A DNA stretch of 64,000 nt from Mastigias papua (GCA_964019165.1 OZ025278.1:4474517-4538516), one strand, 5' to 3'. Shown: positions 22,280 to 34,634, counted from the first letter of the stretch. Notes: generated from the sequence alone by a model not told the origin. Program-made: numbers and translations.

Positions 22280-23240
22280 AATATGGTATAAGCCTCATTC
22301 TTCCATCCACAAAATTTGCTCAATGCCAAGTAGTTATGAGAAGTGCACTTAAGTCATCTCCAAACACTGATATAAATGCTCTTTGGTCCCTGACTAGCTC
22401 TGGCTGCAATATACAATATGATCAATATCGCAATACAAAACAAGTTTTAACTGCTATTCGAGATGACAATGAAGATCGTATCCGCCATGAACTAAAGTCA
22501 CAAGGCTTCGTCCTTTCCTCTATACTCCTTCAATGAAGTAAGCATACTCGTCATCTTTGGACTAAGGTTCATTGCAATATGCCTAGAAACATCTTTAACT
22601 TTATAGTTAAGTATATCAATAATACTCTTCCTACTAAGAAGAATCTATGCAAATGGTCCCTCTCCCCCACATCTGCATGCTCTTTCTGCTTCCAATCTGA
22701 GACTCTTCAACATGTTTTTTCCAGTTGCAAATCCTATCTTCAAGATGGTAGATATACCTGGCGTCATAATTCCGTCCTTTTACATCTTGCGAAAACTCTC
22801 TCATCAGTAGTCAATAGCACATTATATGCAGATCTTCCCTTTTTTCCATCTCCTTCTTTGATAACTGGTGATTCTCTTCGTCCAGACCTAGTCTTAGTAA
22901 GTAACAGTTCATGCGTTTACCTGCTAGAAGTCACTGTTGGCTTTGAATCAAATATACAGATAAATAGTGACCGTAAGGCTACTAAATATCTCCCTCTTAT
23001 TGCTGACCTCCAAAATTCTTATTCTACTGTGAAACTTATAAATCTCTCCATGAGTGCTCTTGGAATACTTGGAACGTCTTCTGAGTCCTTTCCATCAATG
23101 CTCAGAGACTTAAACTTCGATGATACTACCAAACATAAAATCCTGTCTAAAACAATTAATATTGCAGTACGTTGTACTTATTATATCTTTTGTAGACGAA
23201 ATAAACCTTGGACTAACCCTAATTTACTGGATTATTGACT
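22280..23240 (+). pseudogene. REL-type LINE fragment (RT tail, zinc knuckle, restriction-like endonuclease)
   Basis: The plus strand reads from about 22280 (YGISLILPSTKF), with one stop near 22534, to TGA at 23238. The second part (22579-23238) has a CCHC knuckle (CSFC...H...C, C-x2-C-x7-H-x4-C), then the restriction-like endonuclease core LRPDLVL...LLEVTVGFE (RPD followed by E-x-T), then a C-terminal tail ending in FCRRNKPW. These features place it in the R2-like non-LTR lineage that uses a PD-(D/E)XK nuclease to nick DNA, not the APE type. The 5' part including the RT palm is missing. Confidence 0.8.
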
Positions 23241-23304
23241 ATGACTTTACTACCTTAGTATTACAGTTACTATTGCTATTACTTTACTTCAATTTGAGAC
23301 TTTC

Positions 23305-23371
23305 TGTTTTTTTTTGTTTTGTTTTGTTTTGTTTTTGTTTTGTTTTGTTTTTTTTTTTTTTTTTTTTTTTA
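23305..23371. repeat. T-rich and (TTTTG)n tract
   Basis: A TTTTG-like run followed by about 26 T. It lies between the two converging REL-type LINE fragments and is probably a poly(A)/oligo-A tail of a minus-strand insertion. Confidence 0.85.
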
Positions 23372-23568
23372 AGTTGCAGACTTGCCAATTATGCACTGCC
23401 TTAATATAGTGAGGTGTATGATTGTATACTTAGATTGCATTAATATCATGAGGTTTCAAAAAAAAAATATGTAGATATGTACAATCACGGGATTGATGTA
23501 TTCCGGTTTACGCCTTGAAAGAAAATTACAACACGTAACTAAAGGTTTCAAAGTCACTTCCATTCTCT

Positions 23569-24925
23569 TCAGGTCTCTAGCACCTTCCTTAATATTCTCG
23601 CTATTCCTAATATTGCTGTGTTCTGTACATGTCCTATGTTCAAAGTAATCCCAATCTTCTCTATATACTTATCTAATTCCTACAACACTGCCCCCAATGC
23701 ACCGACAACAATTAGTATGACAATCACTTTCTTCATGCTTCACATGGCTGCTACTTCTCTTTTCAAGTCTCCATACTTTTCAATTTTCTCGCTCTCCTTA
23801 GATCTTATACGAGAATCCCACGGGACTGCTACATCAATGATTTTGCACTCCTTTAACTCTTCATTTACCAATACAATGTCTGGTCTTCGTGCTTCAATCT
23901 CATGATCACACTGGATAGTGAAATCTCATAATACTTTGATGCTTCCCTTTCTTGTAACCCCTTCTGGTTTATGCTCATACCACTTTGATTTGATGTCCTC
24001 TCTAAGCCAAACTCCCCACACAATTCCTAGTGTACTTTCCTTGCAATGGTATCATGTCGCCTCTTGTATTCTCGCTGTGCCAACATCTTGCATTCAGTCA
24101 CTATATGGCAAACAGTTTCTCCTTTTTCCCCACAGAGCCTACACAGAGGCGATTCAGCGGTATTATCAATGTGATGCTTAACATAGTTTGTCCGCAGTGC
24201 TTGGTCTTGCGCAGCACATATTAGTGACTCTGTGCAACCTTTCACCCCGCCGTTTTTGAGCCATCCCCAGGTCTTATCTTTATCGACACTGTCATTCATC
24301 TCTCTAGCATATTGTCCATGCATTCTTTTCACCTTCCAGGTATGTTCTCTTTCGTTGATCAGCATTTGTTTGAAATCTTCCGGCCTTACTGCTTCCTCCG
24401 TTTTGATAATCCCCTTAGTACTCACTACTTTCAGCATTAGCTCATTACTTTGCTTAATGTACCAGCTTAACCTGTTTTCTTTACTCTTGATACAACTGTC
24501 GCAACTAATTAGTCCCCTCCCTCCTTTATGTCGTGGTACATACAACCGCACAACATCACTCTTTGGATGCAGTACTTTATATATTGTCAACAACTTCCTA
24601 GTCCTCCTGTCCATCCATTCAAGTTCTTCCTTTGTCCACTTCAGCAAACCAGCTCCATATCTCAAGACAGGGATCGCCCACGTATTTATTGCCCTTATAA
24701 TATTGCGACCATTTAGTTTTGACTTCAAATTCAATCGTGTCCTTCTCAGATATTCACGCTTCAACTTGTCTTTCATTTCCTTTTCATTTAATTTGTCAAG
24801 TTCCAGTATTCCGAGGTACCTATAGCCGTCCTTTTCTACTTCCTTTATTGTCTCACCATTTGGCAATACTATACCATCTGTACTGCTTAATTTTCCTCTT
24901 TTCATGATCACTACACCACATTGAG
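23569..24925 (-). pseudogene. REL-type LINE fragment (second family)
   Basis: The main open block (24911-24027, 294 residues) carries an RT thumb region (DGYRYLGI, NTWAIPVLRYGAG, the WTKEELEWMDRRTRK block) and a CCHC knuckle (CRLCGEKGETVCHIVTEC). The following sequence reads EARRPDIVLVN...IIDVAVPWD, the RPD...DVAVP form of a restriction-like endonuclease, with one TGA, and ends at about 23569. It is 5'-truncated at about 24925. Its sequence differs from the plus-strand fragment at 22.3-23.2 kb, so two lineages of this type are present. Confidence 0.8.
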
Positions 24926-25197
24926 GTTCGAAAACTAGTATATGGTGGTAAGGAAATGGAACTTAAGTTGATGTCTGAAACCCACTACTGTTTAAACTTG
25001 CTTTATAACGTATGGGATGCTGGTCCAAGATTTTGCACCTGCATATATCATGGATTTCAATCCAAAGTATTTTTACATATCAAAATTATGTCACCTTTAA
25101 GTGCCCGCCTGGTATCATGTTGATGAACTTGCAAAAGCGCATGAAAAATTCATGAAAACAAGATGGGAACACGTACTTACAGATTCAAAAACAAAAG

Positions 25198-25225
25198 TTT
25201 GATTTGATTTGATTTGATTTGATTT
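25198..25225 (-). repeat. (AATCA)n tail of LINE-B
   Basis: About five pentamers, reading GATTT on the plus strand. Confidence 0.9.
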
Positions 25226-25412
25226 CACATGTTTTAGGAGGATAACCCTTAATTAAGCCAATGCTGATTTTCAAGGGGCCCTCCATCTAAAATGTAATGC
25301 AATGGTTCTAATATAAAATAGATAAAAAACCTAATTACAATTAATGAAATACTTTATAATGTAGAATAAAATAGAATAAAATAGTCTAAAATATTTCAAA
25401 ATCTCTCTGGAC

Positions 25413-28371
25413 TTAAATTTTGACCTTGAAGGGATCGAGTGTAGCTGCCTGCTTAGCCTCCTTGGAGAGACTATTCCATATTTTCGCTCCTCTGAACGAA
25501 AAGCATGTTTGTCCAGTAGAAGAACTTTTCAAAGGTAGCCTTAAGTCCGTGGATTTGTTCCGCAGGTTGCGTGAGATGCAGTCAACGTTTTTGGTGAAAA
25601 ATTCGCTTAGATATCTGAGAGCAAGGTCGTTAAGGCATTTAAAAACCGTTAGTTTTGACTGTCTATCATTCAACTGCCCGATCGTTTGTCAACCTAAACT
25701 TTGTATCAAAGGTTTACTAGGGGCATCGAACTGACTATTAGTCAAGACACGAGCTGCTCTGTTTTGAAGTCTCTGCAATTGTAAGATGTCAGTGGAATTG
25801 CAGCAACCCCAGACAGAGCAGCAGTATTGGAAGTGAGGCTCAACGATGCTACTATAGAGAGTTTTCACGACTGCAATAGGAAGGTACTTTTTGGCATATT
25901 TCAAGAGGCCAATTGCACGCGAAGCTTTCGCAGTGACCACTTTTATGTGCTCCTTCCATGAGAGATGTTCGTCTAGTTGGACACCTAAGTATTTAGTGTT
26001 ACTTGCAACTTCGACGCTCGTCTCACGAATGGAAGGTTGGAAGGTTTGGCCAGAAATGTCGAGATATTTTTTCTTATGTTTAGTGGTGATCAGCATAGAG
26101 TGGGTTTTGGTTACGTTAAGGGATAATTTGTTGCACTTTAGCCACCTATCAAGTTTCCCTAGATCTTCATTAATAGCCCAGTTCAACTGAGAAATGTTTT
26201 TCGAAAAATGGTACAGACTTGTGTCATCAGCATACATGGACACTTTCGAGTTCTTTATAATGCAGGGGAGGTCGTTTATGTAGACTAAAAATAGGAGTGG
26301 ACCGAGACAAGAGCCTTGAGGGACTCCCACTTCGATATTCTCCATATTAGAGTCGACACCATTAACTCGACAATACTGCCTTCTGTTAGCGAGATAAGAT
26401 TTACACCATGATAGCTCCCTACCGAGTACACCATAGTGGGCCAGCTTTTTGCATAGGATTTCATGATCAACCGTATCAAAAGCTTTTTGGAGATCTATAA
26501 AGATCATTCCAGTCAAAAGCCCCTTATCTATGCCGTTGAACGAATCATCTGTGCATTTCAGCAAGCAGGTGATAGTTGAATGTAGTGCCCTAAATCCAGA
26601 CTGATCTGGTGACAAAAGTCCACTCCCATTCATATATTGGTACAACTGGTCATAGATAAGTTTTTCAAATAGCCTTGATATGACAGGCAGTACAGAAATG
26701 GGTCTGTAGTTCGATTTTTCTGACTTTTCCCCTTCTTTGTAAATTGGGGTGACTGTGGCAATTCTCCAGGCATCTGGAAATGTGTTAGTCTCAATAGAAA
26801 CGTTAAATATTTTCAGTAAACTACTAGATATTACTGCAAATGCGATCTTCAGAAAGTAGCCCGAGATGTTGTCATTGCCAAAGCTTTTCTTTATTTTCAT
26901 CTTTGCCATTGCTTTTTGCAGGTCTCCTTCGTTAATTGCCCTAAAGTTAAAGATCTTCCCGCCATCGTTGATACTAAATTCTCCTGACAGAAGCGGATTA
27001 GGGGTAACATCAATATCTGCAGCTAGTGTTTTCCCAACAGAACAAAAGAACTGGTTCATTTTGTCCGAAATTCTTTGTTTGTGGAACAAAGTTTGGCTAG
27101 AATCGCTCAAACTATAAATATTTGTTGACTTTGACCGCTTATTGAGTAGCTGATTGATAGTCTGCCATGATTCCTTCATATTACCCTTCTGTTGTAAGAT
27201 TTTATCGGAGAAATATTGCCTTTTTAAAGTTACATTTAGAGTGTTCACTTGATTTCTACATTGCTTATAAGAACTAATCATGACCTGTGACTTGTGTTTC
27301 ACAGCAGACCTTTTTAGTCGATCCCTAGTCCTAATCAACCTCTTCAGATCAGCGTTTATCCACGGACAGTACTTTTCTGATACTCGAATTTGACGGAGAG
27401 GGGCGTGTTTCTCTATCATAAGGGAAAATAATGTCGAGAATCTCTCGACAAGTTTATTAACGTCGTCTGAAGTTCCTAGAATGTCCTGCCAGTTAATAGT
27501 GGCAACGTCTTGCAAGAAAGCCTCTTCAGAAAAGTTTTTCATGTTCCGTGTTTTAATGGCTTTATGGTCCCTTTTAAAGGAGCTATTTAATTTTCGAATA
27601 CAGTATACCATATAATGGTCACTCATCGAAATCTTCAATACCCCAGATTCAAGTACGTTATTGGGGCATGTCGTAGCAATGTGATCTATCAGTGTAGCCG
27701 TTCCCAAAGTAACCCTAGTTGGCTCCTCAATAAGCTGAGTAAAGCTGAACAAATCGTAGATGCTGCGAAGATGTTTTGCATTGTTGTCGCTTAGTTGCCC
27801 CTTAGGTATGCTAGTGAAATCACAGTTTGTGTCGCCAAGGAGAATAATTTCCTTGCCCTCTCTGTCTAGGTAAGAGAGGTTAGTCTCAAGCTTGTTGAAG
27901 GAATCAACAGGGTCACTAGGAGGACGGTACCAGACTATAACAATGTACGGTCTACTTTTGGGGGGTTTTATTTCCACACAAATGAACTCAAGATCGCTTT
28001 CAGGCAGATCTTTACGGCGGGTGTATTGAATTGGCTCCCTTATGTATAGCGCAACTCCTCCCCCAATCTTCGCGCTCTTGCTGATACCCTTCAATATTTG
28101 TAAGTTCTTTAGGGTACGAATTGACCAGTTTTGTTTCATTCAAGGCAAGTATATGAATACCCTTCTCTTTTATAAGGGATGAAACTTCATCATGATGGCT
28201 GCGAAGACCATTTACATTCAGGGCCGCTAAAGAAAGACCTGTGTTTTGCCCAGTATCCTGATGACCAAGCCTATCATAAACCTTGCTTTCGATTGAACCT
28301 CTAAAATGGGAAGAATCTAAGTTTGGTGCCTGCCCATCAGTTATATCATAGATGTCATCAGTTATATACAA
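25413..28371 (-). pseudogene. LINE-B ORF2 endonuclease and reverse transcriptase
   Basis: An 816-residue uninterrupted block (28139-25689) is preceded by the endonuclease start (28371-28012: LNVNGLRS, ALNETKL) in another frame and followed by the C-terminal block (25673-25413, ending FRGAKIWNSL). Endonuclease residues seen: LNETKL, GGGVALYI, YRPPSDP, LLGDTNCDF, SMSDHYMVY. RT motifs: NYRPISVLPV, IDLQKAFDTVDH, GVPQGSCLGPLLF and MYADDTS. All catalytic residues are kept. Only a frameshift near 28080 and one near 25685 separate it from a complete ORF2, so it is a young or slowly decaying copy. Confidence 0.92.
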
Positions 28372-28560
28372 AGTTGCTGGTTCGTTTCAAAAAGATCCTT
28401 CTGCTTAAGGGTTCGAAGAGTTAGAACAATAGTAGTAGAAGGGGCAGAAAGATTTTTGAAAGCAATAGCTCGTACAACTTTCTTTTGTAGGATAGATATT
28501 GGTTTAAGGTAAGTATCATAAGTAGGACCCCAATCAACAATTCCATATTAGAGTAATTAC
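28372..28560 (-). pseudogene. LINE RT C-terminal fragment
   Basis: The minus strand reads YGIVDWGPTYDTYL, then a QKKVVRAIAF block and a final KQKDLFETN. This is the post-RT domain (YGIxxWG...LQKxxxR) found in CR1/L2-type LINEs. LINE-B copy 1 begins right where this scrap stops, which may mark its insertion point. Confidence 0.7.
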
Positions 28561-28988
28561 AGTTTTCAAACAATTGCAGCTAACAAAAATTACAGTGTTG
28601 TCAAGCATAACAGTATGTTTGAAGCTAGTTGAAGTCTTCATTTTAAACATTCATAACTAGCCAATTCCAATAGTCCTGTAATATGGATGCTTCATGACAA
28701 TAAACAGCAACAAAAAGCTGTAAGAAAAAGTATCGAGTAACAGCAGTGTGCAGTCCCGCAACTCTCACTGCTGGCGAGGAGACGTTATATATGACGGCTC
28801 GATAAACCAAGACACCAGCCAAATTAACCATATAACGAGATGGACTAAGACTATCAAAATGCAAATGTCTGTTTCCTAACAAGACTGTTGGAAGAAATAA
28901 CACCATCTTTATTGATCAAGATATGTGAAAAGTCTGTTGGTACTACAGAACTTCACTATAGCACGAAAAAGCGGGAACATTGTTTTAG

Positions 28989-29034
28989 CATACTGAAAGC
29001 ATTTTTATTCTCGTCCGACACTCGTCAGAGTATG
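28989..29034 (-). ncRNA. PLE-1 hammerhead motif, degenerate
   Basis: CAUACU/AGUAUG stem I and CUGACGA are intact. The GAA box reads GAG, and stem III is lengthened by extra bases. Probably inactive. Confidence 0.6.
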
Positions 29035-29493
29035 AAACGTCGGATAGCGACGGAAAGGTGAACCGAAATATATAGTCAGATGCGGGTACACGTGATATGG
29101 TGAATAATGCGTATATCTGGCCCTGTGATTGGCAAATTAGCACCTATTCACCATTGTTACTTGAAGAGTCCAAGTGAGAAAATGAACTCTTTCTGTTTAC
29201 ACAAGATTGAGTTTTGAGTCTTAATGTAAACTGATTCCAAAACGCCTAAATGAAAGGACGATCTTGCTTGCCCTATGATCCGAACAGTTATCGTCTGTTT
29301 ACATTAAGACTCAAAACCCAGTCTTGTGTAAACAAAAAGAGTTCCTTTTCTCACTTGGACTCTTCAAGAAACAATGGTGAATAGGTGCTAATTGGCCAAT
29401 CATAGGGTCAAATTGACGCATTACTCATCATATCACGTGTACCCGCTTCTGGCTATATATTTCGGTTCACCTTTCGGTCGCTATCCGCCGTTT

Positions 29494-29534
29494 CATACTC
29501 TGACGAGTGTCAGACGAGAAAAGCTTTCAGTATG
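29494..29534 (+). ncRNA. PLE-1 hammerhead motif, GAA to GAG
   Basis: Stem I (CAUACU/AGUAUG), CUGACGA, stem II GU/AC with loop GUCAG, then GAG in place of GAA, stem III AAAA-GC-UUU and C. The core change at position 14 should abolish or weaken cleavage. Confidence 0.7.
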
Positions 29535-30292
29535 CTAAAACAATGTTCCCGCTTTTTGTGCTATAGTGATGATCAAGGTTTCTATAATTGGTAATGTACC
29601 ACCATTCTCCTCTATTTCAACAGTGGATTTAATGTTAGGATGATAGCTATTAATGTGACCTAGAGACTGATAGATGTCCTGTGTGTCCCTCAACAAACAA
29701 AAAGTACTATCCACATATCGACGGTACAGAAAGGGCTTAAACTGTTATGGACAATTACTCATAAGCCTGTGTCCCAGGAAACACATGAATATATTAGCCA
29801 TCAATTTGATCATATAATTTTCCATCAAACATAAAGTGATTGTCCCTCACTGGAAAACAAAGCAACTTATGAAAATTGCTAAGATCAAACTAAAGTCACC
29901 ATAATATGAAGTTTCACAATTTTCAAAGATTACATCAGTGCAAATATCAATAACTTCATTAAGAGGGATGCTAGTAAGCAAGCTAGTTACATCGAAGCTT
30001 GCCATAAAGTAAGTCTGATTGGGAAAAGCAGAGATTTCTTCCACCAAAGAGGGAGAATTCTTAACGCTTTTAATGTTAACGGTAAGAGGTAGTTACAGCG
30101 GTACGAAGAACTTAGCACGCTTATAATTAAAAGTGCCTAATGCAGAAAGAATAGGTCTAACTCGCATTAGAGTTATTCTGAATGTAGCTATATGTAGCAA
30201 ATATTTTCAGTGATCATTGAAGTTTCCATTGACATCGAGGCCGACGCAGGCAATTAGACGTGTGGTGGCACTTTCTTTAAGAAAAAACCAGG

Positions 30293-30739
30293 TGAAACCT
30301 ATCCAATTGCGAGGTTGTTGACGTCATTGCAGCTTGTGCAGCAATAATGGTCAGTAAAAGTCAAGGATGCTGTCTCTCTTATGTGCACAGTACGACCATT
30401 GCATGATTTTTTGAATTGTCCTCCTTTATCACACACTATCCACATTATCCTCTTCTCCCATTGTGATTGCCCTTTCTGCCACAATCTCTTTTATTCGTCT
30501 TTTACGACATGTAGAGGATACAGTGGGTCTATTATCACCACGGAACCACAAGGAGTGACTACGTTATGTAAATATACTTCAGATAAATTGAATATTAAAG
30601 CTGACGCGCTCTCTCTCAAACAAATCGAAGAATCCTGTGCAACTTTCATCTGAACTTCAACATAAAATCTAAGCTTTGTGTGCAAGTCAAAACGTTTTTC
30701 ACTTTCAATTATAAGAAAAACAATTAAATGCCTGGTCAC
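30293..30739 (-). other. unassigned open frame with one stop
   Basis: Two blocks (30739-30491 and 30484-30299) share one frame, split by a TAA. They have several Cys residues (ending HYCCTSC) and no repeat or RT motif. I cannot assign a family. It could be an eroded exon or an accident. No intron boundaries are clear. Confidence 0.25.
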
Positions 30740-31356
30740 TTGAGAGTTGCTAACACCGAGGCTGAGTTTAAACTTATTTGATCAATTTAAAATGAATTTT
30801 CAGTTCACGTGCATTTCACCACGGGGTATGATAAAATGCGCCATCACTCTTTCAGCTCGAGGTATGGAGAAGCGCGCCAGCTTATGAATCTTTTTTATAG
30901 AAATACAAAAGAAAACCGCTTAATGCCAGGTTGATGCTTAATTCATAAATATAAACTCAGTGCAGGTATGAAACAACCTAAATACAAGAAGATGGCCGCT
31001 TTTAGGAATCACCGACTGCTTCTTGCGCATGCGCCAAAAGCGTTTTAGCCTCGGGATTGAAATATAGATTGTAATTACATGAGAATTCACCTTGCAAGAA
31101 CAATGGCAATTATCGCCTTGAAGTGGATGGAGTTTCAATTTGGCCCTGTTGGTTTCTGCAGCAAAAAAGTCCATGCAATCAGGCCTTATAGCAATCAAAT
31201 CGCTGCAATTGACATTGAATATACTTTTGAAATATTGGCTGAGAGTCCAAGGCAACGTTCTTGTAGAGCATAACATACTATGCAAAAATTTACTCTGTTC
31301 CGTTTAACTTCATTGCCAACTTCCCCAATCACAGCGGTGCTCTTTATTACAGGAGT
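30740..31356. other. noncoding stretch
   Basis: No recognisable gene or repeat; only short chance frames. Confidence 0.5.
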
Positions 31357-31821
31357 TTGCAATCGCCAAGCAAGTGTAAATTCACCCTCCTGGGAGTGCA
31401 GCACGAATGCAGCAGCATTATAACATCAAAAATCCTAGCAAAAAGTCTGCTGACTGCGAAATGGTTTGCTAATATTTTGCATCACTACCGTCTATCTCCA
31501 GTTATTGATAATGGAATTAAGAATGACATAGTGCCCTATTCAAATGATGGTTCTGGCATAGGTTCTGAGAGAATCAATCCTCCTGAGTTTCAGAAAGCGA
31601 ATATTCGGTTTCTACAATTGACAAAGTTGTTCATAATGATGATCTACAACCAAGATTTTGCTAACGTACAGTTCTACACCAAATTTGCAGTTCTAAAAGC
31701 TCCATATGCGATTATAGGGAGAGATCTGTGCAGCTTGCATGATACATCTATTAAGTATGGCGAACAAGACATGCATGATTTCAGTGCCCATTCGTCAGGT
31801 GTATGTTGTTTATGCGTATAA
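31357..31821 (+). other. open frame of 154 codons, unassigned
   Basis: An uninterrupted ATG-led frame. It has mixed composition with no membrane segment, zinc finger or retroelement motif that I recognise, and no neighbour gives a clue. Its length exceeds chance expectation only modestly in this AT-rich DNA. Treat as a candidate exon or pseudo-ORF. Confidence 0.25.
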
Positions 31822-32779
31822 GAATCAAAGGATATTCCTCAAAATGGTAGCAGCGAGAACAGTTCTAAATTTTCTTTAAAAATATATCTAGTAAAACCAT
31901 CAAGACTTTTCTGAAAGAAAACAACTCAGTCAAGAGCACAGATTGCGTTTCTTGCCTAAAGGATCCCATAGGCATCTTGATTTTATTATCCATTAGCTTA
32001 GTTGTTAAGGAGGGGAGAATGTAGAGCACCCGCGGAAATTGTTTATTGCCCGTTGATCATAAGACGTATGGTGTAATTGGTATATATCGGTTGTCATATA
32101 TTCGTTGTGAGATAGTCCTTCAAGTAAATTCAGAGATTAATCGAATGTAGTAAGCTAACACTTGGAAAACGTGTCTCAACTGTAAACTAGGTAGATGCAA
32201 TACTCTCCTAAAACGTTAATTTGCTCATTATCGAAAATGAAATTCGAATCATTAGATTCCTCTACGGCAGTTTTATACCCGAATAGGCATATGTAAGTGA
32301 TGATAAGATTTGAATAAATAATCATCTTGGAAGCAGACATTACAAATCATTAGATAGTAATATACTTGCTCAAAATTTTGTGCCAATTAATAGTTATGAT
32401 CTCAGCTGACCTTCATCTAATTGTTTCATGAGCTGTAATTAACTTGACATTGTAGAAGTTTTGACAGTGGCCTAACTGACATAAATTAAGGTTCTGAGCA
32501 ATTCCTAAGGACCCCTAAGCCTTTATATCCCAAAAGAACCCCTCAGAAGTTTTCAAGGGATTTTCTTGGATTTATTGGTGTGAAAAGGCAGTTAATGAGC
32601 CAAAATTCCCCCGGCTTTACAGGCCACATATTGCTTCGTTTCTTCTTTAATTATAAAAATCCCTATTGTTTTGTGTGGATTTGGAAAGGTTTAAGCTTAA
32701 AAAGGCCCCTTAGCATCATCATTGTTCCATCATTTATCTTATTTACACACAAAAACCCTATCAGCTGATAAGTACATAT
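31822..32779. other. noncoding stretch
   Basis: AT-rich, no recognisable gene or repeat. Confidence 0.5.
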
Positions 32780-33190
32780 ACAAATAAACGTAAACAGAGA
32801 ATGTTCGTTTACAAGGAAATAATTATTGCTGGTCTCCCTAGGGATCGTGCTTCAGGAAAGGATGCTTACTATGCAGGAATTCCTTCAATTTCTTTTTGAA
32901 TGTGATTATCATGGAATTCATTCTTATTTGTAGAGGGATTTCATTCCACGTCTCTGCACCACAATAGAAAAAACTCCTTTTTGAGAATTCTAGGTTTTGT
33001 TTAAGCAATTTCTTGTTGAATAAGTAGATATTTGGAATCTTGTAACAAGTCTTCCTTTTAAATTGTCGGGGTAGGGACCATTCATTATTTTGTATATCAT
33101 AACTGCCCTGTCAAATTTTACCAAAGTTGAGACCGAAAGCCAATTGCAACTCTACCCATTCTTTAACCTTGGGTTTCTATTAGTGTGCAA
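32780..33190 (-). pseudogene. LINE-C 3' fragment, left part
   Basis: The sequence runs parallel to 39290-39690 of the longer LINE-C copy, including the block GGTCTCCCTAGGGATCGTGC and the RT C-terminal coding region. It stops near 33190 where the TIR element begins. The matching continuation is at 35497-35700. Confidence 0.75.
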
Positions 33191-34004
33191 CAGAGGCAAA
33201 TTTTGTAATAGTCAATCAAAAACGATCCTCAATAACCAATCAGAATCCTGGATGGTGATGTTACTTGTTTACACTTTGCCTGCCACCCCCTCTAGCAATG
33301 GTAAAACATAGCTGCACAAAACAGGGTATCATTAATACGTACCTCCTTGGAACCCTCCCAGTCAGTTATTGGTAGCATTTTCTAAGGCAATAAACTATGA
33401 ATTCCTCGAGGGCCTACGCGATAGCTACATAAAATTTTTCTACGTCGACGTTCAAATTTCATCCTTCTCAGATTTCATGTCAAATAGAATCTCTATCTCA
33501 AAAGAACTGTTCCTAATTCAGCACAAATGCTGGAAAATTCCTCAAGGAAACCCTTCTCAATAGCATCGTTGAATTGAATTAATTTCTTATTGTAACTTCA
33601 ACTTTGTCGTTTGTATTTTATCAAATGTGCGTTAGCAGGTGTTCATCTTTGCCGGACTGTTTCACAGAAATTTGCAAATCTATATATATTTTTTGGAGGT
33701 GGAAGGGACAAGGTTGAAATTAAAACAAGGAAATTAACTTCAAATTGAAGAGGCTATACAGCTAACAGCTTAATATTGGAGGTAACAATGTCACTTATTT
33801 TGTTCACTCAAGTGGTGGAGCGAGCTTATTAAACTGCTGGCAGCGTACCATCTATTTTATTCTTTCTTTTTGCTGCTTTATTTCATTAACAGTTTTAGAG
33901 ACGTCATCTCACATTAGCTATCAAGACGTTTGGTCATGCATATATATTCAATCTATGGATTTAGAATTTCACTATAGCACAAAAAAGCGGAAACATTCTT
34001 TTGG

Positions 34005-34045
34005 CATACTGACAGCTTTTTTCGTCCGACACTCGTCAGAGTATG
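34005..34045 (-). ncRNA. PLE-1 hammerhead motif
   Basis: Minus strand: CAUACU, CUGACGA, stem II GU/AC with loop GUCGG, GAA, AAAAGCUGU, C, AGUAUG. The core is intact; stem III has one A-G mismatch at its second pair. Confidence 0.78.
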
Positions 34046-34136
34046 AAACGTCGGATAACGACCGAAAGGTGAACCGAAGTATATAGCCAGATGCGGGTGC
34101 ACGTGATATGATGAATAATGCGTCTATTTGGCCCCA

Positions 34137-34634
34137 AAATTTGAAAACCAAATCAATAAAGCCATTACATCTTGTTTCTATGCTGTGAAGCCCCATTCGG
34201 TTTATAATACGAGGGTCATGCTACCATCTGCTAAAAAAGATAGCGTTCCTACCACCCAAAAAAGTTGTGTAGTTTACGAATTTTCGTGCCGATGTGAAGC
34301 TTAGTACGTAGGGCGCACTACACAGAGGTTAGCAGATAGAATAAAACAACATGTACCCACGAGCATCAGGACGAAAAACACTACAACAAGAGAACAGCCG
34401 CCTCGTACATGTAAAAACTCTAATTCTAAAATGAAAAGTGATTCGGCCATAGGACAACATCTTCTAACAAATCCAGAATGCGCCAAAACATATACAGACG
34501 ATAATTTTCGCATCATTGGGCAAGCAAGATCGTCCTTTCATTTAGGTGTTTTGGAATCGGTTTACATCAAGACTCAAAACCCAGTCTTGTGTAAACAAAA
34601 AGAGTTCGTTTTTTCACTTGGACTCTTCAAGTAA
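34137..34634 (+). pseudogene. PLE-1 GIY-YIG endonuclease region
   Basis: The reading runs from FENQINKAITSCFYA through VVYEFSCRCEA, an in-frame TAG, YVGRTTQRLADRIKQHVP, and then KMKSDSAIGQHL (ATG at 34431) to TAA at 34632. The VYE...YVGRT...R...H pattern is the GIY-YIG-type nuclease of PLEs, which nicks the target DNA. One stop (before YVGRT) disables it. Confidence 0.85.

Larger units (their letters stand above)
25198..28371 (-). mobile_element. LINE-B copy 1, nearly full ORF2
   Basis: Minus strand. The 3' end carries a pentamer (AATCA)n tail at 25198-25225. The copy codes for APE-type endonuclease and RT over 3 kb with only two frame breaks. A second copy with ORF1 is at 49.3-52.2 kb, which shows what precedes ORF2. 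Its 5' end abuts an older LINE fragment at 28372. Confidence 0.9.
28921..29569. mobile_element. PLE-1 inverted terminal pair
   Basis: Two PLE-1 terminal segments in opposite orientation (arms about 28953-29231 and 29297-29570, spacer about 65 bp) form a large hairpin-capable structure. The left and right flanks share TGATCAAG (28913-28920 and 29570-29577), a target duplication. No coding part is included. Head-to-head ends of this kind are a known PLE feature. Each arm carries a hammerhead motif. Confidence 0.88.
28862..30060 (-). pseudogene. PLE family 2, RT fragment split by PLE-1
   Basis: Read on the minus strand, the right part (30060-29578) contains FMASFDVTSLLTSIPLNEV (motif A region), a fragment with YRRYVDSTF (motif C, second Asp replaced by Ser) and VEIEENGGTLPIIETLI. 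The left part (28912-28862) continues without a gap with NKDGVISSN. Between them sits the PLE-1 insertion. Family knowledge: Penelope-like elements encode an RT with YVDD. The fragment has stops and no GIY-YIG domain. Confidence 0.75.

Noticed and set aside
24232..24825. 197-codon plus-strand frame
   Set aside because: Antisense shadow of the REL-type LINE fragment at 23569-24925.
31357..31821. Considered as an exon of a conserved host gene
   Set aside because: No splice-site context or family motif seen; left as unassigned.
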